Shown here: piece by piece, positions 9,445-18,847 of the stretch | Numbering within the stretch: the first letter of the stretch is position 1 | Layout: each line of letters starts with the position of its first letter | Position numbers and translations under genes: made by a program | From: Pseudoalteromonas galatheae | GTDB taxonomy: Bacteria; Pseudomonadota; Gammaproteobacteria; Enterobacterales; Alteromonadaceae | Direction of reading: 5' to 3' | Assembly (NCBI RefSeq): GCF_005886105.2 | Contig: NZ_PNCO02000001.1 | Coordinates: 1 to 64,000, forward strand | DNA: 64,000 bases | The notes under the pieces: model-generated | The model's database searches: none | What the model was told of the DNA's origin: nothing | Seen by the model: only the letters and a program-made list of their open reading frames with translations

Positions 9445-10671
9445 ATGATGTTAGAAGCCGATTTGCTTATTATCGATGTCAATATTGCAACTATGGATCC
9501 CAATTTGGATACTCCTTATGGTGCGATAGAAAACGCAGCGATTGCCATTAAAGATGGCAAAATTAATTGGTTAGGCCCTCGTAGTGAACTACCTGAGGTT
9601 GACGCCATTGCAACCCCTATTCATAAAGCCAATGGCCAATGGTTGACCCCAGGGTTAATCGACTGTCACACGCATATTTTATTTGCAGGTTCTCGGGCCA
9701 ACGAATTTGAGCAACGATTACTGGGGGCGTCATATCAACAGATTGCCGCGCAAGGTGGTGGTATCGCAAGTACCGTTAAGGAGACACGATTAGCAGACAG
9801 AGAAACGCTGTATGTTAACGCTAAGAACCGCTTGAATAGTTTACTCAAAGAAGGGGTTACCACGGTTGAAAGTAAATCGGGTTACGGCCTTGATGTTGAA
9901 AATGAGCTAAAACTGCTAGAAATTAATCAGCTCCTTAATGAGCATCACCCGATTGATGTGCATAGCACGTTCTTGGGCGCGCATGCATTACCCCCAGAAT
10001 ACAAAGACAATAGCCAAGCCTACATTGATTTAGTCTGTGATGAGATGCTGCCACAAGTTGCTTCACGCCAATTAGCAACGGCTGTTGATGTATTTTGTGA
10101 GAACGTCGGATTTACCTATCAGCAAACCGAGCAAGTATTTATTCGAGCACAACAGTTGGGGTTACAGGTTAAATGTCATGCTGAGCAGCTATCTAATCAA
10201 CATGGCAGCGAGCTGGTGGCAAAGTTTAAAGGGCTTTCAGCGGATCATATAGAATATCTCGATGAAGCTGGTGTGGAAGCAATGGCGAACGGGGATGTTA
10301 CTGCGGTACTTTTACCCGGCGCCTTTTATTTCCTACGAGAAACGCAATTGCCACCAATTGACTTGCTCAGAAAGCACAAAGTAGCAATGGCACTTGCTAG
10401 CGATTTCAATCCAGGTACTGCGCCTTTGTGCTCACTGCGATTAATGCTGAATATGGCATGTACATTATTTCGAATGACACCGGAAGAAGCGCTTAGCGGT
10501 GTTACAGTTAATGCTGCGAAAGCCTTGGGGTTGAGCGACCGTGGAGTATTGAAAGTTGGAACGCGGGCGGACTTAGCGTTATGGGACATTACCCATCCTG
10601 CACAGTTAAGTTATCAATTTGGTGTAGCGGACCTGTCAAATTTGTGGATCTTGGGTAAACTTAATCAGTAA
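9445..10671 (+). CDS. hutI: imidazolonepropionase
   Basis: Zinc/iron amidohydrolase that hydrolyses imidazolone propionate to N-formimino-L-glutamate, the third histidine step. Metal-binding motif [12 protein letters not shown] is near residue 73, followed by [20 protein letters not shown], the KCHAEQ histidine and [10 protein letters not shown] aspartate regions typical of the family. Length 408 is normal. Ribosome site AGGAC precedes a double ATG. It is the first gene of a rightward unit that may include the GGDEF-EAL gene 24 bp downstream. Confidence 0.97.
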   Translation: MMLEADLLIIDVNIATMDPNLDTPYGAIENAAIAIKDGKINWLGPRSELPEVDAIATPIHKANGQWLTPGLIDCHTHILFAGSRANEFEQRLLGASYQQIAAQGGGIASTVKETRLADRETLYVNAKNRLNSLLKEGVTTVESKSGYGLDVENELKLLEINQLLNEHHPIDVHSTFLGAHALPPEYKDNSQAYIDLVCDEMLPQVASRQLATAVDVFCENVGFTYQQTEQVFIRAQQLGLQVKCHAEQLSNQHGSELVAKFKGLSADHIEYLDEAGVEAMANGDVTAVLLPGAFYFLRETQLPPIDLLRKHKVAMALASDFNPGTAPLCSLRLMLNMACTLFRMTPEEALSGVTVNAAKALGLSDRGVLKVGTRADLALWDITHPAQLSYQFGVADLSNLWILGKLNQ

Positions 10672-10695
10672 TGATCCTTTTATAAGCAACAAATT

Positions 10696-12480
10696 ATGCT
10701 TTCATTTTCAACAGCTAGTGGCGGAGCCACGGAATTATTGCTGTCTGAAGGAATTGCGATACTAATTACACCGATGATGGCAGGTATGACCGGAGCCATT
10801 TTAATGGGGGTGTTAGCATTAATGCTACAGCGCCCCTCTGGTATGCTCAAGTTGGCCCACTTTAGCAGTGCAACACTTGCAATACTGCTCGCCTTTACGG
10901 GCAATATCACTACATTACATTTACTTACTTTGACGCTACTTCTGTATTTGTTCCATGGTCTGCAGGAGCATAAAAGTGGTTTGTTATTAATAAGTGCGGC
11001 GGCAATAATCACTTTGGTAATGTGGACTGTATCTGAATATCTGTGGGCGCTTCCTGCACAACATGGTGCAATTGTTATCGTATTTATGTATGTTCTTTTT
11101 CTTGCCTATCAAGCGTATAGCAGCGCAAGTGAATTTGAATTGAAAGAACACGATGATTCTCACACCGAGCATGAAAGTTTGGGGTTACCTGGACGGCAAA
11201 GCTTTAAACGTGCTTTTAATGAATATCGCCAAACGGAAGGGAGCCCTTGTATGCTCGTGCTTGTTCGTCTCATGGGCTTCGAGCAGGTGAATTTTCATTT
11301 AGGGCGTGAGTTTGGTGACTTGCTGTTGGCTCAGTCGGCTAATCGTATTGCGCAATGTTTGCAATCAGGTGATGTTATGGCCATCACTCATGGCAATGAA
11401 ACTGCGAAAATGGCGCATCTAGGTGGTCTTAACTTTGCGTTTGTATGTTCGCTAAAGCATGGTAAGCACTTTCATGAGCAGCTGATAGAGGAAATATCAA
11501 ACAGCACTTTAAAGCCATTCAATGTTGGTAGCTGCACGTTAGAGATCATGATGCGTGCGAGTTACGTGAATTGCGATGAAGAGATGGGGCAGCTTGAGAA
11601 TCTGATTTCTTGTGTATTTTTAGCGCTGGATACACAATCAGAAGCACAACAGTATGGTCAGCAACAAGTTGTTCCCTACCAACAACGTATGCAAATTCAT
11701 CGCTTGGAGCAACAGGTGAGGTTGTCGGAGTTAGCTAAAATCAACTTTAGATCTGAATTTGAGCTCTATTTCCATCCTGTCGTTCGTCATGAAGATAACA
11801 GCATTGAGTTTGTGGAATTACTGTTGCGCTGGCAGCATCCAAAGCAAGGGATTTTAAGTGCCAATGAGTTTATTGATGATATTCGTTTAGTTGGACTTGC
11901 CATTCCCGTTGCTGAATATGTACTAGAGCGTGCTTGCGAAATCGCATTGGCACTGAAAATGGAAGGGATCAGCGTTCCCATCAGCATTAATGTTTTTGGT
12001 GCTGAGCTCTTGAGCGAAAGCTTTATCGAGTTTATTGACTACACCATGCTCAACCATCAGTTAAGCCCTGGCGCTATCATTATCGAATGTCCAGCTTGTA
12101 TGCTTGCAGAACTAGATGAGCAAGAAATTGCGATGATCAGTCGTTTGAAGAATTTGGGTGTAAAAATGTGCGTCGATAGTTTTGGTGATGCGCCGCTGGT
12201 GCTAGCTAAATTACCCGCACTGCGTTTTGAGTACGTGAAACTGTCGCGCAATATGACGCAAGAACCTGAGTATATGGGGCATACCAAATCCTTGGTAAAA
12301 GGCATTGTAGAGATGCATCAAGAAAAGCACTGTCGCGTGATTGGCGAAGGTATTGAATCTCTCGGGCAACTCGAGTTTGTAAAAAGCATTGGTACGGTGG
12401 CAGCGCAAGGGTTTTACTTTTCTCGGCCACAGAACAGCAATATTTTGATCAGCTGGCTGAAACAAAGGCTGCCTCAATAA
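10696..12480 (+). CDS. membrane protein with degenerate GGDEF and EAL domains
   Basis: A 594-residue protein with several N-terminal membrane helices (about residues 15-140), a GGDEF-like domain (about 165-330) and an EAL-like domain (about 345-590). The GGDEF signature reads GGLNF, so diguanylate cyclase activity is not expected. In the EAL domain, ELLLRW, the INVF asparagine, YVKLSR lysine and GEGIES glutamate are kept, but the metal-binding DDFG reads DSFG, so phosphodiesterase activity is doubtful. It is more likely a c-di-GMP receptor or a protein-interaction scaffold. It follows hutI by 24 bp and may be co-transcribed; a functional link to histidine use is speculation. Confidence 0.85.
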   Translation: MLSFSTASGGATELLLSEGIAILITPMMAGMTGAILMGVLALMLQRPSGMLKLAHFSSATLAILLAFTGNITTLHLLTLTLLLYLFHGLQEHKSGLLLISAAAIITLVMWTVSEYLWALPAQHGAIVIVFMYVLFLAYQAYSSASEFELKEHDDSHTEHESLGLPGRQSFKRAFNEYRQTEGSPCMLVLVRLMGFEQVNFHLGREFGDLLLAQSANRIAQCLQSGDVMAITHGNETAKMAHLGGLNFAFVCSLKHGKHFHEQLIEEISNSTLKPFNVGSCTLEIMMRASYVNCDEEMGQLENLISCVFLALDTQSEAQQYGQQQVVPYQQRMQIHRLEQQVRLSELAKINFRSEFELYFHPVVRHEDNSIEFVELLLRWQHPKQGILSANEFIDDIRLVGLAIPVAEYVLERACEIALALKMEGISVPISINVFGAELLSESFIEFIDYTMLNHQLSPGAIIIECPACMLAELDEQEIAMISRLKNLGVKMCVDSFGDAPLVLAKLPALRFEYVKLSRNMTQEPEYMGHTKSLVKGIVEMHQEKHCRVIGEGIESLGQLEFVKSIGTVAAQGFYFSRPQNSNILISWLKQRLPQ

Positions 12481-12524
12481 CTAGGAGCGACTTACCTTTA
12501 CATAGGTTTTGGCTGCGACAGTGT

Positions 12525-13580
12525 TTAGCGCCTCTGTTGACGGGTACTTAAATAAGCGTTCGCAAGGTTCGTTAGTATTTGGCCGCAATGTTCAATACCC
12601 GCCTGCTCACCAAGTGGGTGTCTAGCCGGGGCTGCTTCACATAAGTGCAAATATTTAGCATTTCGAGCCTGAGCCATACGGTAAACAAAATATTCGGCGT
12701 CGCTACTTGTGAAGCCTTGATAGGTCAGGGCACTTGCAGGCATACCGACGATGGCATCAACGTCTAACTCTACGCCTAATGGAATGTCGCTTGGCATTGT
12801 TGCCAACGCTTTGTCGAGTGATGCAGATAAACTCTGAGTTTGTCTGGTTTTTATCGTTTGATAACTTGAAAACCCGAATCCAGCGCTTTGCAATTGAGTA
12901 AGGATTGTCTGGTTATTTTTGTGCTCATGCAAGCCAATGACATGATAATGAGACAAGCTACCAGCTTGATGCGCGTAACTGAAGCCATTGCCGCTATGTC
13001 TTCCCTCACAAGCTCTAAAGTCAGCGTGAGGATCAAAGTTGATGGCACCTGCGGCACGTTTACTGGCCTCAAAATGTGCCTGCAAAATACCAAAAGCATT
13101 ATTGTGACCGCCACCGATGATGATTGGCTCTAAGCCTGCAGCAAAGATAGGTACTAGGGTTGCAATCACTTGGTTGTCTAGGTCGGCACAGAGGGTGCGT
13201 AACTGCGCTAGTTGTTCGCTATTGGTGTTATCGAGCGATAGTGCGCGCGTTTGAATAGCATGGGTATCCACTTCGCCTAGCAGTAAAATCTTATCTCCCG
13301 ACAAAAACTGGTTATCGGGCTGGTTTAAAAAACGTTTTAAGAAGGCTTGCCAACCAAGCTCGGCACCACCTTGCCCGCAATTGGCGCGCGGACCTATATC
13401 CTCGGGGATCCCCAACAAGACATAGCGGATCCCAAACTGGGCCGCGTCTCTAAGCGAAGCTGCGTAGTCATGATCACATTGTAAAAAGCTTATGCTTTGC
13501 CAAATTCTGGTTTCACCGGCTCTGGCGCTAACAAAAGTGGCAATATCGCTTTCATCATATATACGGACTGCTGTACTCAT
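12525..13580 (-). CDS. hutG: formimidoylglutamase (arginase/ureohydrolase family)
   Basis: Manganese ureohydrolase-fold enzyme of 351 residues. The metal-ligand motifs of the family are visible as GGGHNNAFG, NFDPHADFR and ELDVDAIVG. In a hut setting the likely reaction is formiminoglutamate to glutamate plus formamide, the last step of histidine breakdown. The gene lies 18 bp after rraA on the same strand and converges with the GGDEF-EAL gene, so it seems outside the HutC operators seen here. Other ureohydrolase activities (agmatinase, arginase) cannot be fully excluded, but context favours HutG. Confidence 0.87.
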   Translation of the reverse strand: MSTAVRIYDESDIATFVSARAGETRIWQSISFLQCDHDYAASLRDAAQFGIRYVLLGIPEDIGPRANCGQGGAELGWQAFLKRFLNQPDNQFLSGDKILLLGEVDTHAIQTRALSLDNTNSEQLAQLRTLCADLDNQVIATLVPIFAAGLEPIIIGGGHNNAFGILQAHFEASKRAAGAINFDPHADFRACEGRHSGNGFSYAHQAGSLSHYHVIGLHEHKNNQTILTQLQSAGFGFSSYQTIKTRQTQSLSASLDKALATMPSDIPLGVELDVDAIVGMPASALTYQGFTSSDAEYFVYRMAQARNAKYLHLCEAAPARHPLGEQAGIEHCGQILTNLANAYLSTRQQRR

Positions 13581-13598
13581 GACTGTTACTTCTAGTGC

Positions 13599-14102
13599 TT
13601 AATTATCTTCGTTATCATCTTCTAAAATTAACTCTTCCGCAGAGATGATAATGCCCGTGGAGTCGGCGTAAACAAAATCATCTTCGTAAAAAGAGACACC
13701 TGCGAAATTAACGGGAATGCCAACTTCACCGCTGCCACTGCTATCTGCTGCCACTGGGATAGAAGCGATTGCTTGAATGCCAATATCGCTTTCTTCTAGT
13801 TCATCAACATGGCGTACCGCGCCGTAAACGATGATGCCTTGCCAGTTGTTCTCGACCGCCAGCTCAGCTAAATCAATATCAACCAGTGCACGACGAGTTG
13901 AACCACCACCATCAACGAGCAGCACACGACCGGTACCGTCTTGTTGTAGTACATCTTGGATCTGCTCATTGTTTTCAAAACATTTGACGGTAGTGATACG
14001 ACCACTAAATGACGTCTGGCCGCCAAAATTGATGAACATAGGCTCTAGCACATCAACCACATCAGCAAAGTGGTCGCAAAGATCAGAAGTGCTGTATTCC
14101 AT
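13599..14102 (-). CDS. rraA: ribonuclease E activity regulator RraA
   Basis: Trimeric protein that binds RNase E and damps RNA decay. The 167-residue sequence from ATG 14102 matches E. coli RraA along its length ([51 protein letters not shown]). The open frame extends 20 residues further upstream, but that part has no counterpart in the family. It probably heads a two-gene unit with hutG. Confidence 0.93.
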   Translation of the reverse strand: MEYSTSDLCDHFADVVDVLEPMFINFGGQTSFSGRITTVKCFENNEQIQDVLQQDGTGRVLLVDGGGSTRRALVDIDLAELAVENNWQGIIVYGAVRHVDELEESDIGIQAIASIPVAADSSGSGEVGIPVNFAGVSFYEDDFVYADSTGIIISAEELILEDDNEDN

Positions 14103-14251
14103 ATTGAATCCTCGAATATTGATTGTCGATAACCAGTATACTCTCATACTTGTGCTTAGCAATGCTTTGATTCAACTTACATATTTGTGTCTTAAAAGTG
14201 TCACCCATTTGTTATTTTGCTCTTCTATGCTGATATTGTGAGCAATTAGGC

Positions 14252-14785
14252 GTGACTCGAATGATGAAAGCAAAACTAGCCGAGCTGGACGCTGCATTAT
14301 ACTTTGTAGTGTTTTGCCCTAAACCAAGAAACTGGTTTAGATTGATAGCATTAGGTCTATCCAAAAGTGGCAACGGTGGACTTTATGTGTTGGTCGCAAT
14401 TGCGTGCGCTTTGTTTTTGGAGCAGCTAGGTCAGCAATTTGCACTCACCGTGATTTTGGCCTTTGCAATTGAAAGGCCGCTTTACTTCTATCTCAAAAAT
14501 CGTTTTGCACGATTACGGCCATGTGACTGTTACGCAGTGAAAGCCTTGTTGACGCCGAGTGATAAATTTAGTCTGCCTTCGGGGCATAGTGCTGGTGCTT
14601 GGCTATATGCAACTTGCCTGATGGAGCAAATTCCACTGGCTGCATTTCCGTTGATGGTTTGGGCTTCAGGGGTGTCATTGTCACGCGTAATTGTAGGGGT
14701 ACATTATCCACTTGATGTGGTGCTTGGTGCGGCAATGGGTGTTGCTTGTGCAAGTTTAGCGATAGTGATATTAGGAAGCGTATGA
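14252..14785 (+). CDS. PAP2-family lipid phosphatase
   Basis: Integral membrane phosphatase of up to 177 residues with all three PAP2 signatures: KNRFARLRP (K-x6-RP), PSGHSA, and SRVIVGVHYPLDVVLG (SR-x5-H-x3-D). Such enzymes act on phosphatidate, phosphatidylglycerophosphate or undecaprenyl pyrophosphate; the substrate is not deducible. The frame begins at GTG 14252; ATG 14261 or 14264 are alternatives with a similar weak ribosome site. Its TGA overlaps the ATG of the following glycosyltransferase (ATGA at 14782), so the two are translationally coupled and may act on the same lipid-linked glycan. Confidence 0.85.
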   Translation: MTRMMKAKLAELDAALYFVVFCPKPRNWFRLIALGLSKSGNGGLYVLVAIACALFLEQLGQQFALTVILAFAIERPLYFYLKNRFARLRPCDCYAVKALLTPSDKFSLPSGHSAGAWLYATCLMEQIPLAAFPLMVWASGVSLSRVIVGVHYPLDVVLGAAMGVACASLAIVILGSV

Positions 14786-15834
14786 AAATACTATATGGTG
14801 TTCAAGGAACGGGAAATGGCCATACTACTCGAGCTCGGGTAATGGCAAATTGCTTTCGCAACATGGGAATTTCTGTTGACTACTTTTTTTCAGGACGCCC
14901 TTCGGAAAATTATTTTGATATGCATGACTTTGGTGATTATCGTAGTTGCCGAGGGTTGTCATTTGTTACTGAGCGTGGCCAATTAAATCGTTTAAAAACT
15001 TTCCAATCGCTCAAGTTTGGTGAGTTTATCCGCGATGTAAAAAAGTTAGATGTATCAGGTTATGATCTGATCTTTAACGACTTTGAACCTGTCAGTGCAT
15101 GGGCTGGAAAGCTGGCAAAGGTTCCGGTGATAGCTATGAGTCATCAAGCGTCATATTTATATGATGCAGTTCCACAATTTGCCGTACAGCCTTGGCATAG
15201 AGCTTTGATCCGTTATTTTGCACCAGCAGATATTCATCTGGGTGTGCATTGGCAACCATTTGATAAGCATATTATTCCGCCTTTTATTCCTTATGAGGCA
15301 GAGCAAGAGCAGTGTGCATCTATAATTAATAAAGTCCTGGTTTATCTGCCGTTTGAAGCTTTGGATAGCATTATTGAATTGTTAAAGGATTTCCCTGATA
15401 AGGAATTTTACTGCTATCACCCAGATGCCGACAACGCTTCGTTGCAACATATTCATCTGAGAAAACCAAGTCGCTCTGGGTTTATTCAAGACCTTAGAAA
15501 TACCAGTGGCGTAATTGCAAATGCCGGATTTGAGCTTTCTAGTGAAGCATTAAAACTTGGTAAGAAACTGCTACTTAAGCCATTAGATGGTCAATTCGAA
15601 CAGCAAAATAATGCACAGACGCTAGCCGAGCTTGGTCATGCCCAAGTAATGAATTACCTCAATGCTGGTGCGTTGGAAGAATGGCTGCGAGCGGACGCGA
15701 AAGCATCGTTTTATTTTCCATCCGATCCCAGCTTGCTAGTGGACTGGTTATTAGGACGTCAATGGCACAATGTTGATTTATTGCACAGTCAACTTTGGTG
15801 TGGTGTTAATAACTTGTATGTAAAAGCGGCGTAA
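14782..15834 (+). CDS. glycosyltransferase, MJ1255/VC2487 family
   Basis: A 350-residue GT-B-fold protein. The start ILYGVQGTGNGHTTRARVMA is the characteristic family N-terminus, and the C-terminal half has GFIQDLRNTSGVIANAGFEL, a nucleotide-sugar binding segment like that of MurG-type enzymes. Donor and acceptor are unknown. ATG 14782 overlaps the PAP2 stop codon; a longer frame from 14746 would run inside the PAP2 gene and is rejected. Coupling with a lipid phosphatase suggests work on an envelope glycolipid, which is inference. Confidence 0.85.
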   Translation: MKILYGVQGTGNGHTTRARVMANCFRNMGISVDYFFSGRPSENYFDMHDFGDYRSCRGLSFVTERGQLNRLKTFQSLKFGEFIRDVKKLDVSGYDLIFNDFEPVSAWAGKLAKVPVIAMSHQASYLYDAVPQFAVQPWHRALIRYFAPADIHLGVHWQPFDKHIIPPFIPYEAEQEQCASIINKVLVYLPFEALDSIIELLKDFPDKEFYCYHPDADNASLQHIHLRKPSRSGFIQDLRNTSGVIANAGFELSSEALKLGKKLLLKPLDGQFEQQNNAQTLAELGHAQVMNYLNAGALEEWLRADAKASFYFPSDPSLLVDWLLGRQWHNVDLLHSQLWCGVNNLYVKAA

Positions 15835-15939
15835 ATATATTATTTTGTAATATGAACCCAGAATAATTACCTATTATGAGGCAAGGGCGGAAGGCTTCAG
15901 CTATACTTTAGCCAGTCTATTAACATTGTAGGTAAGCCG

Positions 15940-17820
15940 ATGGCGGTATTAGAAAATCTGACTATCAGACGTCGTTTGCAAGTGAATGCATTAGTGGTAG
16001 GGATTGCCTTGGTTGTTATGTTAATTATGATTATGTATGAAGCTCGTACTATGCTGAAATTGAATGAAACCATTCAATATGCAGAAGAGCTCGACATTCA
16101 TGAATTAGCAATGCGCAAACACGAGAAAAACTTCCTTTTTTACAAGCAGGTAGATTCACTCGATGAGTTTGAAAACGAGTATCGTGAGCTACAAACAAAG
16201 CTCGCTTTGTTGCAAGGTACTTTTTCTGATTTTGATGTCGATTTAGGTCGGATCAACGAATTTGAACGTTTAGCAAAAAGTTATTACGATGACTTTCAAA
16301 AAGTGGTGCAGTTACAAAAAACAATCGGCTTGCATCCAAAAGATGCGCTTTACGGTGAGCTTCGTGGCGCGGTACATGAGGTAGAAACACTGTTAAAAGA
16401 GCAGCAGAACTATCAACTCCTTTCAACTATGCTACAGCTTCGTCGAGCTGAAAAAGACTTTATGCTACGTTTTGATATCAAATACTTGAAACGGTTTGAC
16501 GAGCTAGTTGCACAGTTTTCTCAGGAAATTCGTAGTGCTGGGTTTAACGCTCAATATCAATCTAAGTTGCTTAGCTTATTGAACACCTATCAATCCAAAT
16601 TTGCGAGTTTAGTTAAAGCTCAGGAGACACTCGGCTTAGATTTGACGAGCGGTGCGCTAGGCAAGATGAAGGTAAGTGTTGAAAAAAGTGATGCGGTGGT
16701 CTCTGAAGTAGTGGAACAGGCAAAAGCAGAGATTAAAGAGAACGTAGATCAAACTCAGATGCTCGCCATTGGTGTATTTATTGTTGCAAGTATTATCGTG
16801 ATGACGCTTGTGCTATCGACCAGTCGCTCAATTATTCAACCTGTAGAGCGTGTTTATCAAACTATTGAACGCATTCGCCGTGAAAATAATTTAAGTCTGC
16901 AAATTGAGCAAAGAGGCAATGACGAAATCACTATTATGACCCGTGATTTTAATAGCTTGATTTCTGACTTTAGAGATCTTATTGCGGATGTGAATGGGGC
17001 GTTGGCAACGATTAATGAAGCCACGGATCATTTAACAGAGACAACTGCTCAAACGAGCGCTGGTATGGCTGAGCAGTTGCACGAAGCGGATATGGTCGCA
17101 ACGGCTGCGACTGAGATGCAAGCGACGATCCAAGACATTTCTCACAATACGGGTGAAGCGGCGCATAAAGCCGAGACAACGAATGAAAATGCGCAACAAG
17201 GTCGCCGTGAGGTCACTGCAACAATTGAGCACATCATGCAGTTATCGGAATCGTTGGGTGGTGCCTCAAACGTTGTTGCTCAGCTAGAGCGGGATGGTGA
17301 AACCATAGGCTCGGTATTGGATGTGATCCGTGGTATTGCAGAGCAAACAAATTTACTTGCGCTAAACGCTGCTATTGAAGCTGCGCGGGCAGGTGAGCAA
17401 GGTCGCGGTTTTGCTGTTGTAGCGGATGAAGTTAGGTCACTTGCGCAGCGTACTCAAGACTCCACACAAGAAATCGAAAGCATCATTTCTACACTGCAAC
17501 AGCGTACACGAGAAGTAGTGAATATCATGGATCAATGCCGTGAGCAGGGTAATGAAAGTGTGTCGCAAGCTGAAAAAGCAGGGGAATTGCTCAGCATGAT
17601 CACCCAAGATGTACAAACTATTATGGAAATGAGTACACATATTGCGACGGCAATTGATGAGCAGAACCAAGTTGCTTCTGAAGTGAACAAGAATGTAGTA
17701 AAAATCAGAGATATTGCACAGAGCGCTTCTGAGCATGCACACTCTAACGCACAAAGTAGTGAAGAAGTCGCAGAGCAAGCGCGCGTATTACACGAAGCCG
17801 TGGCTAAGTATCAGGTATAA
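15940..17820 (+). CDS. methyl-accepting chemotaxis protein, HBM sensor
   Basis: Chemoreceptor of 626 residues: membrane helix 1 (about 13-34), an all-helical periplasmic sensor (about 35-272) with paired motifs [10 protein letters not shown] and [12 protein letters not shown], membrane helix 2 (about 275-296), HAMP (about 297-350) and the signalling domain with tip [20 protein letters not shown]. The two RxxEKxF motifs mark the helical bimodular (HBM) type, whose studied members sense small organic acids; the ligand here is unknown. It is a single gene with its own terminator. Confidence 0.9.
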   Translation: MAVLENLTIRRRLQVNALVVGIALVVMLIMIMYEARTMLKLNETIQYAEELDIHELAMRKHEKNFLFYKQVDSLDEFENEYRELQTKLALLQGTFSDFDVDLGRINEFERLAKSYYDDFQKVVQLQKTIGLHPKDALYGELRGAVHEVETLLKEQQNYQLLSTMLQLRRAEKDFMLRFDIKYLKRFDELVAQFSQEIRSAGFNAQYQSKLLSLLNTYQSKFASLVKAQETLGLDLTSGALGKMKVSVEKSDAVVSEVVEQAKAEIKENVDQTQMLAIGVFIVASIIVMTLVLSTSRSIIQPVERVYQTIERIRRENNLSLQIEQRGNDEITIMTRDFNSLISDFRDLIADVNGALATINEATDHLTETTAQTSAGMAEQLHEADMVATAATEMQATIQDISHNTGEAAHKAETTNENAQQGRREVTATIEHIMQLSESLGGASNVVAQLERDGETIGSVLDVIRGIAEQTNLLALNAAIEAARAGEQGRGFAVVADEVRSLAQRTQDSTQEIESIISTLQQRTREVVNIMDQCREQGNESVSQAEKAGELLSMITQDVQTIMEMSTHIATAIDEQNQVASEVNKNVVKIRDIAQSASEHAHSNAQSSEEVAEQARVLHEAVAKYQV

Positions 17821-17849
17821 ACACCAATTCAATCTGAGGTTCTTTATAT

Positions 17850-17882
17850 AAAAGCCCCACTTATTTATAGTGGGACTTTTAT
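17850..17882 (+). terminator. terminator after HBM chemoreceptor
   Basis: AAAGCCCCAC at 17851-17860 pairs with GTGGGACTTT with one mismatch, and the arm ends in a T run. It lies 30 bp after the stop. Confidence 0.75.
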
Positions 17883-17908
17883 TTAGACGCAAGAATGGCA
17901 TCGCTTAA

Positions 17909-18427
17909 ATGAATGCCAACATAGCAGTGGTAAGTTACAATTCGGATTGGCCGCACCAGTTCAACAAAGAGAAACAGGCGATACTCGCTCATCTACCCAA
18001 GGCAAATGTAGCTGCTTTACACCATATAGGCAGTACAGCGGTTCCAGGGCTATGTGCTAAACCAATAATTGATATGCTACTGGAAGTAAATGACTTAGAT
18101 AAATTAGACATAGAGTCAGAAAAGCTGCGTGATTTAGGTTATGAGATAATGGGAGAGTTTGGTATTGCTAGGCGTCGTTATTTTCGTAAAGGCATAGTGT
18201 CTAGAACTCATCATCTGCATGCATTTTTAGCCGGTTCTGATGGAGTTAAACGTCATCTTGCCTTTCGTGACTATTTAATTACTTTTCCAGATATAGCGAG
18301 GCAATACGCTAAGGTTAAGCAAGAAGCTGTAAACGCCTGTAACCAAGATATGGAGAAGTACATTGCATTTAAGAATGGCTTTATTCAGTACCACGAGCAG
18401 CATGCATTGTTATGGAGGTTTGGTTAA
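17909..18427 (+). CDS. GrpB family protein (UPF0157)
   Basis: A 172-residue protein of the GrpB/UPF0157 group, which has a nucleotidyltransferase-like fold. The family core HHIGSTAVPGLCAKPIIDML is at about residues 38-57 and a conserved HHLHAF segment follows near residue 96. No reaction is established for the family. Its stop overlaps the stop of the opposite-strand DUF971 gene by 4 bp. The ribosome site is weak. Confidence 0.83.
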   Translation: MNANIAVVSYNSDWPHQFNKEKQAILAHLPKANVAALHHIGSTAVPGLCAKPIIDMLLEVNDLDKLDIESEKLRDLGYEIMGEFGIARRRYFRKGIVSRTHHLHAFLAGSDGVKRHLAFRDYLITFPDIARQYAKVKQEAVNACNQDMEKYIAFKNGFIQYHEQHALLWRFG

Positions 18428-18798
18428 GGCACAAACTTGATAGGTACGCTGTCCTTTTGGATTTGATACTTTTCTACCGCGTTTACGTATTCCTGCCACA
18501 GCGCATCGTGCTGTGTAGCTATGGAATATAAGTATTGCCAGCTGTAGAGCCCTGAGTCGTGACCATCATCAAAAACAAAGCGTGCAGCATAGTGTCCAAC
18601 GGGGTCAATTGTCTTGATAGCGACATTCTGTTTGTTTAACACGAGTTGCTTTTGCGCTGGACTATGGCCCTGTACTTCGGCTGATGGTGAGTGAGTTCGC
18701 AAGAACTCGGCACTTAGTGTAAAGCGGCGGCCGTCCTCAAAATAAACATCGAGCACTTTACTGAGCGTATGATAATGAAGTTTGGTGACTTGATACAT
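18424..18798 (-). CDS. DUF971 domain protein
   Basis: A small 124-residue protein with the DUF971 fold also found at the N-terminus of gamma-butyrobetaine hydroxylases. Features include LSAEFLRTHSPSAEVQGH and the aromatic DSGLYSWQYLY motif of that fold. Homologues often follow hslVU, as here. However, a strong terminator at 18813-18839 separates it from hslU, so it probably has its own promoter. Function is unknown. Confidence 0.8.
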   Translation of the reverse strand: MYQVTKLHYHTLSKVLDVYFEDGRRFTLSAEFLRTHSPSAEVQGHSPAQKQLVLNKQNVAIKTIDPVGHYAARFVFDDGHDSGLYSWQYLYSIATQHDALWQEYVNAVEKYQIQKDSVPIKFVP

Positions 18799-18812
18799 AA
18801 TTGGTATAACTC

Positions 18813-18839
18813 AAAAAGCGGAGCTTTGCTCCGCTTTTT
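18813..18839 (-). terminator. hslVU terminator
   Basis: A 12-bp perfect stem (AAAAAGCGGAGC with GCTCCGCTTTTT) and a 3-nt loop, directly after the hslU stop on the minus strand. Confidence 0.88.
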
Positions 18840-18847
18840 ATTTTCAT

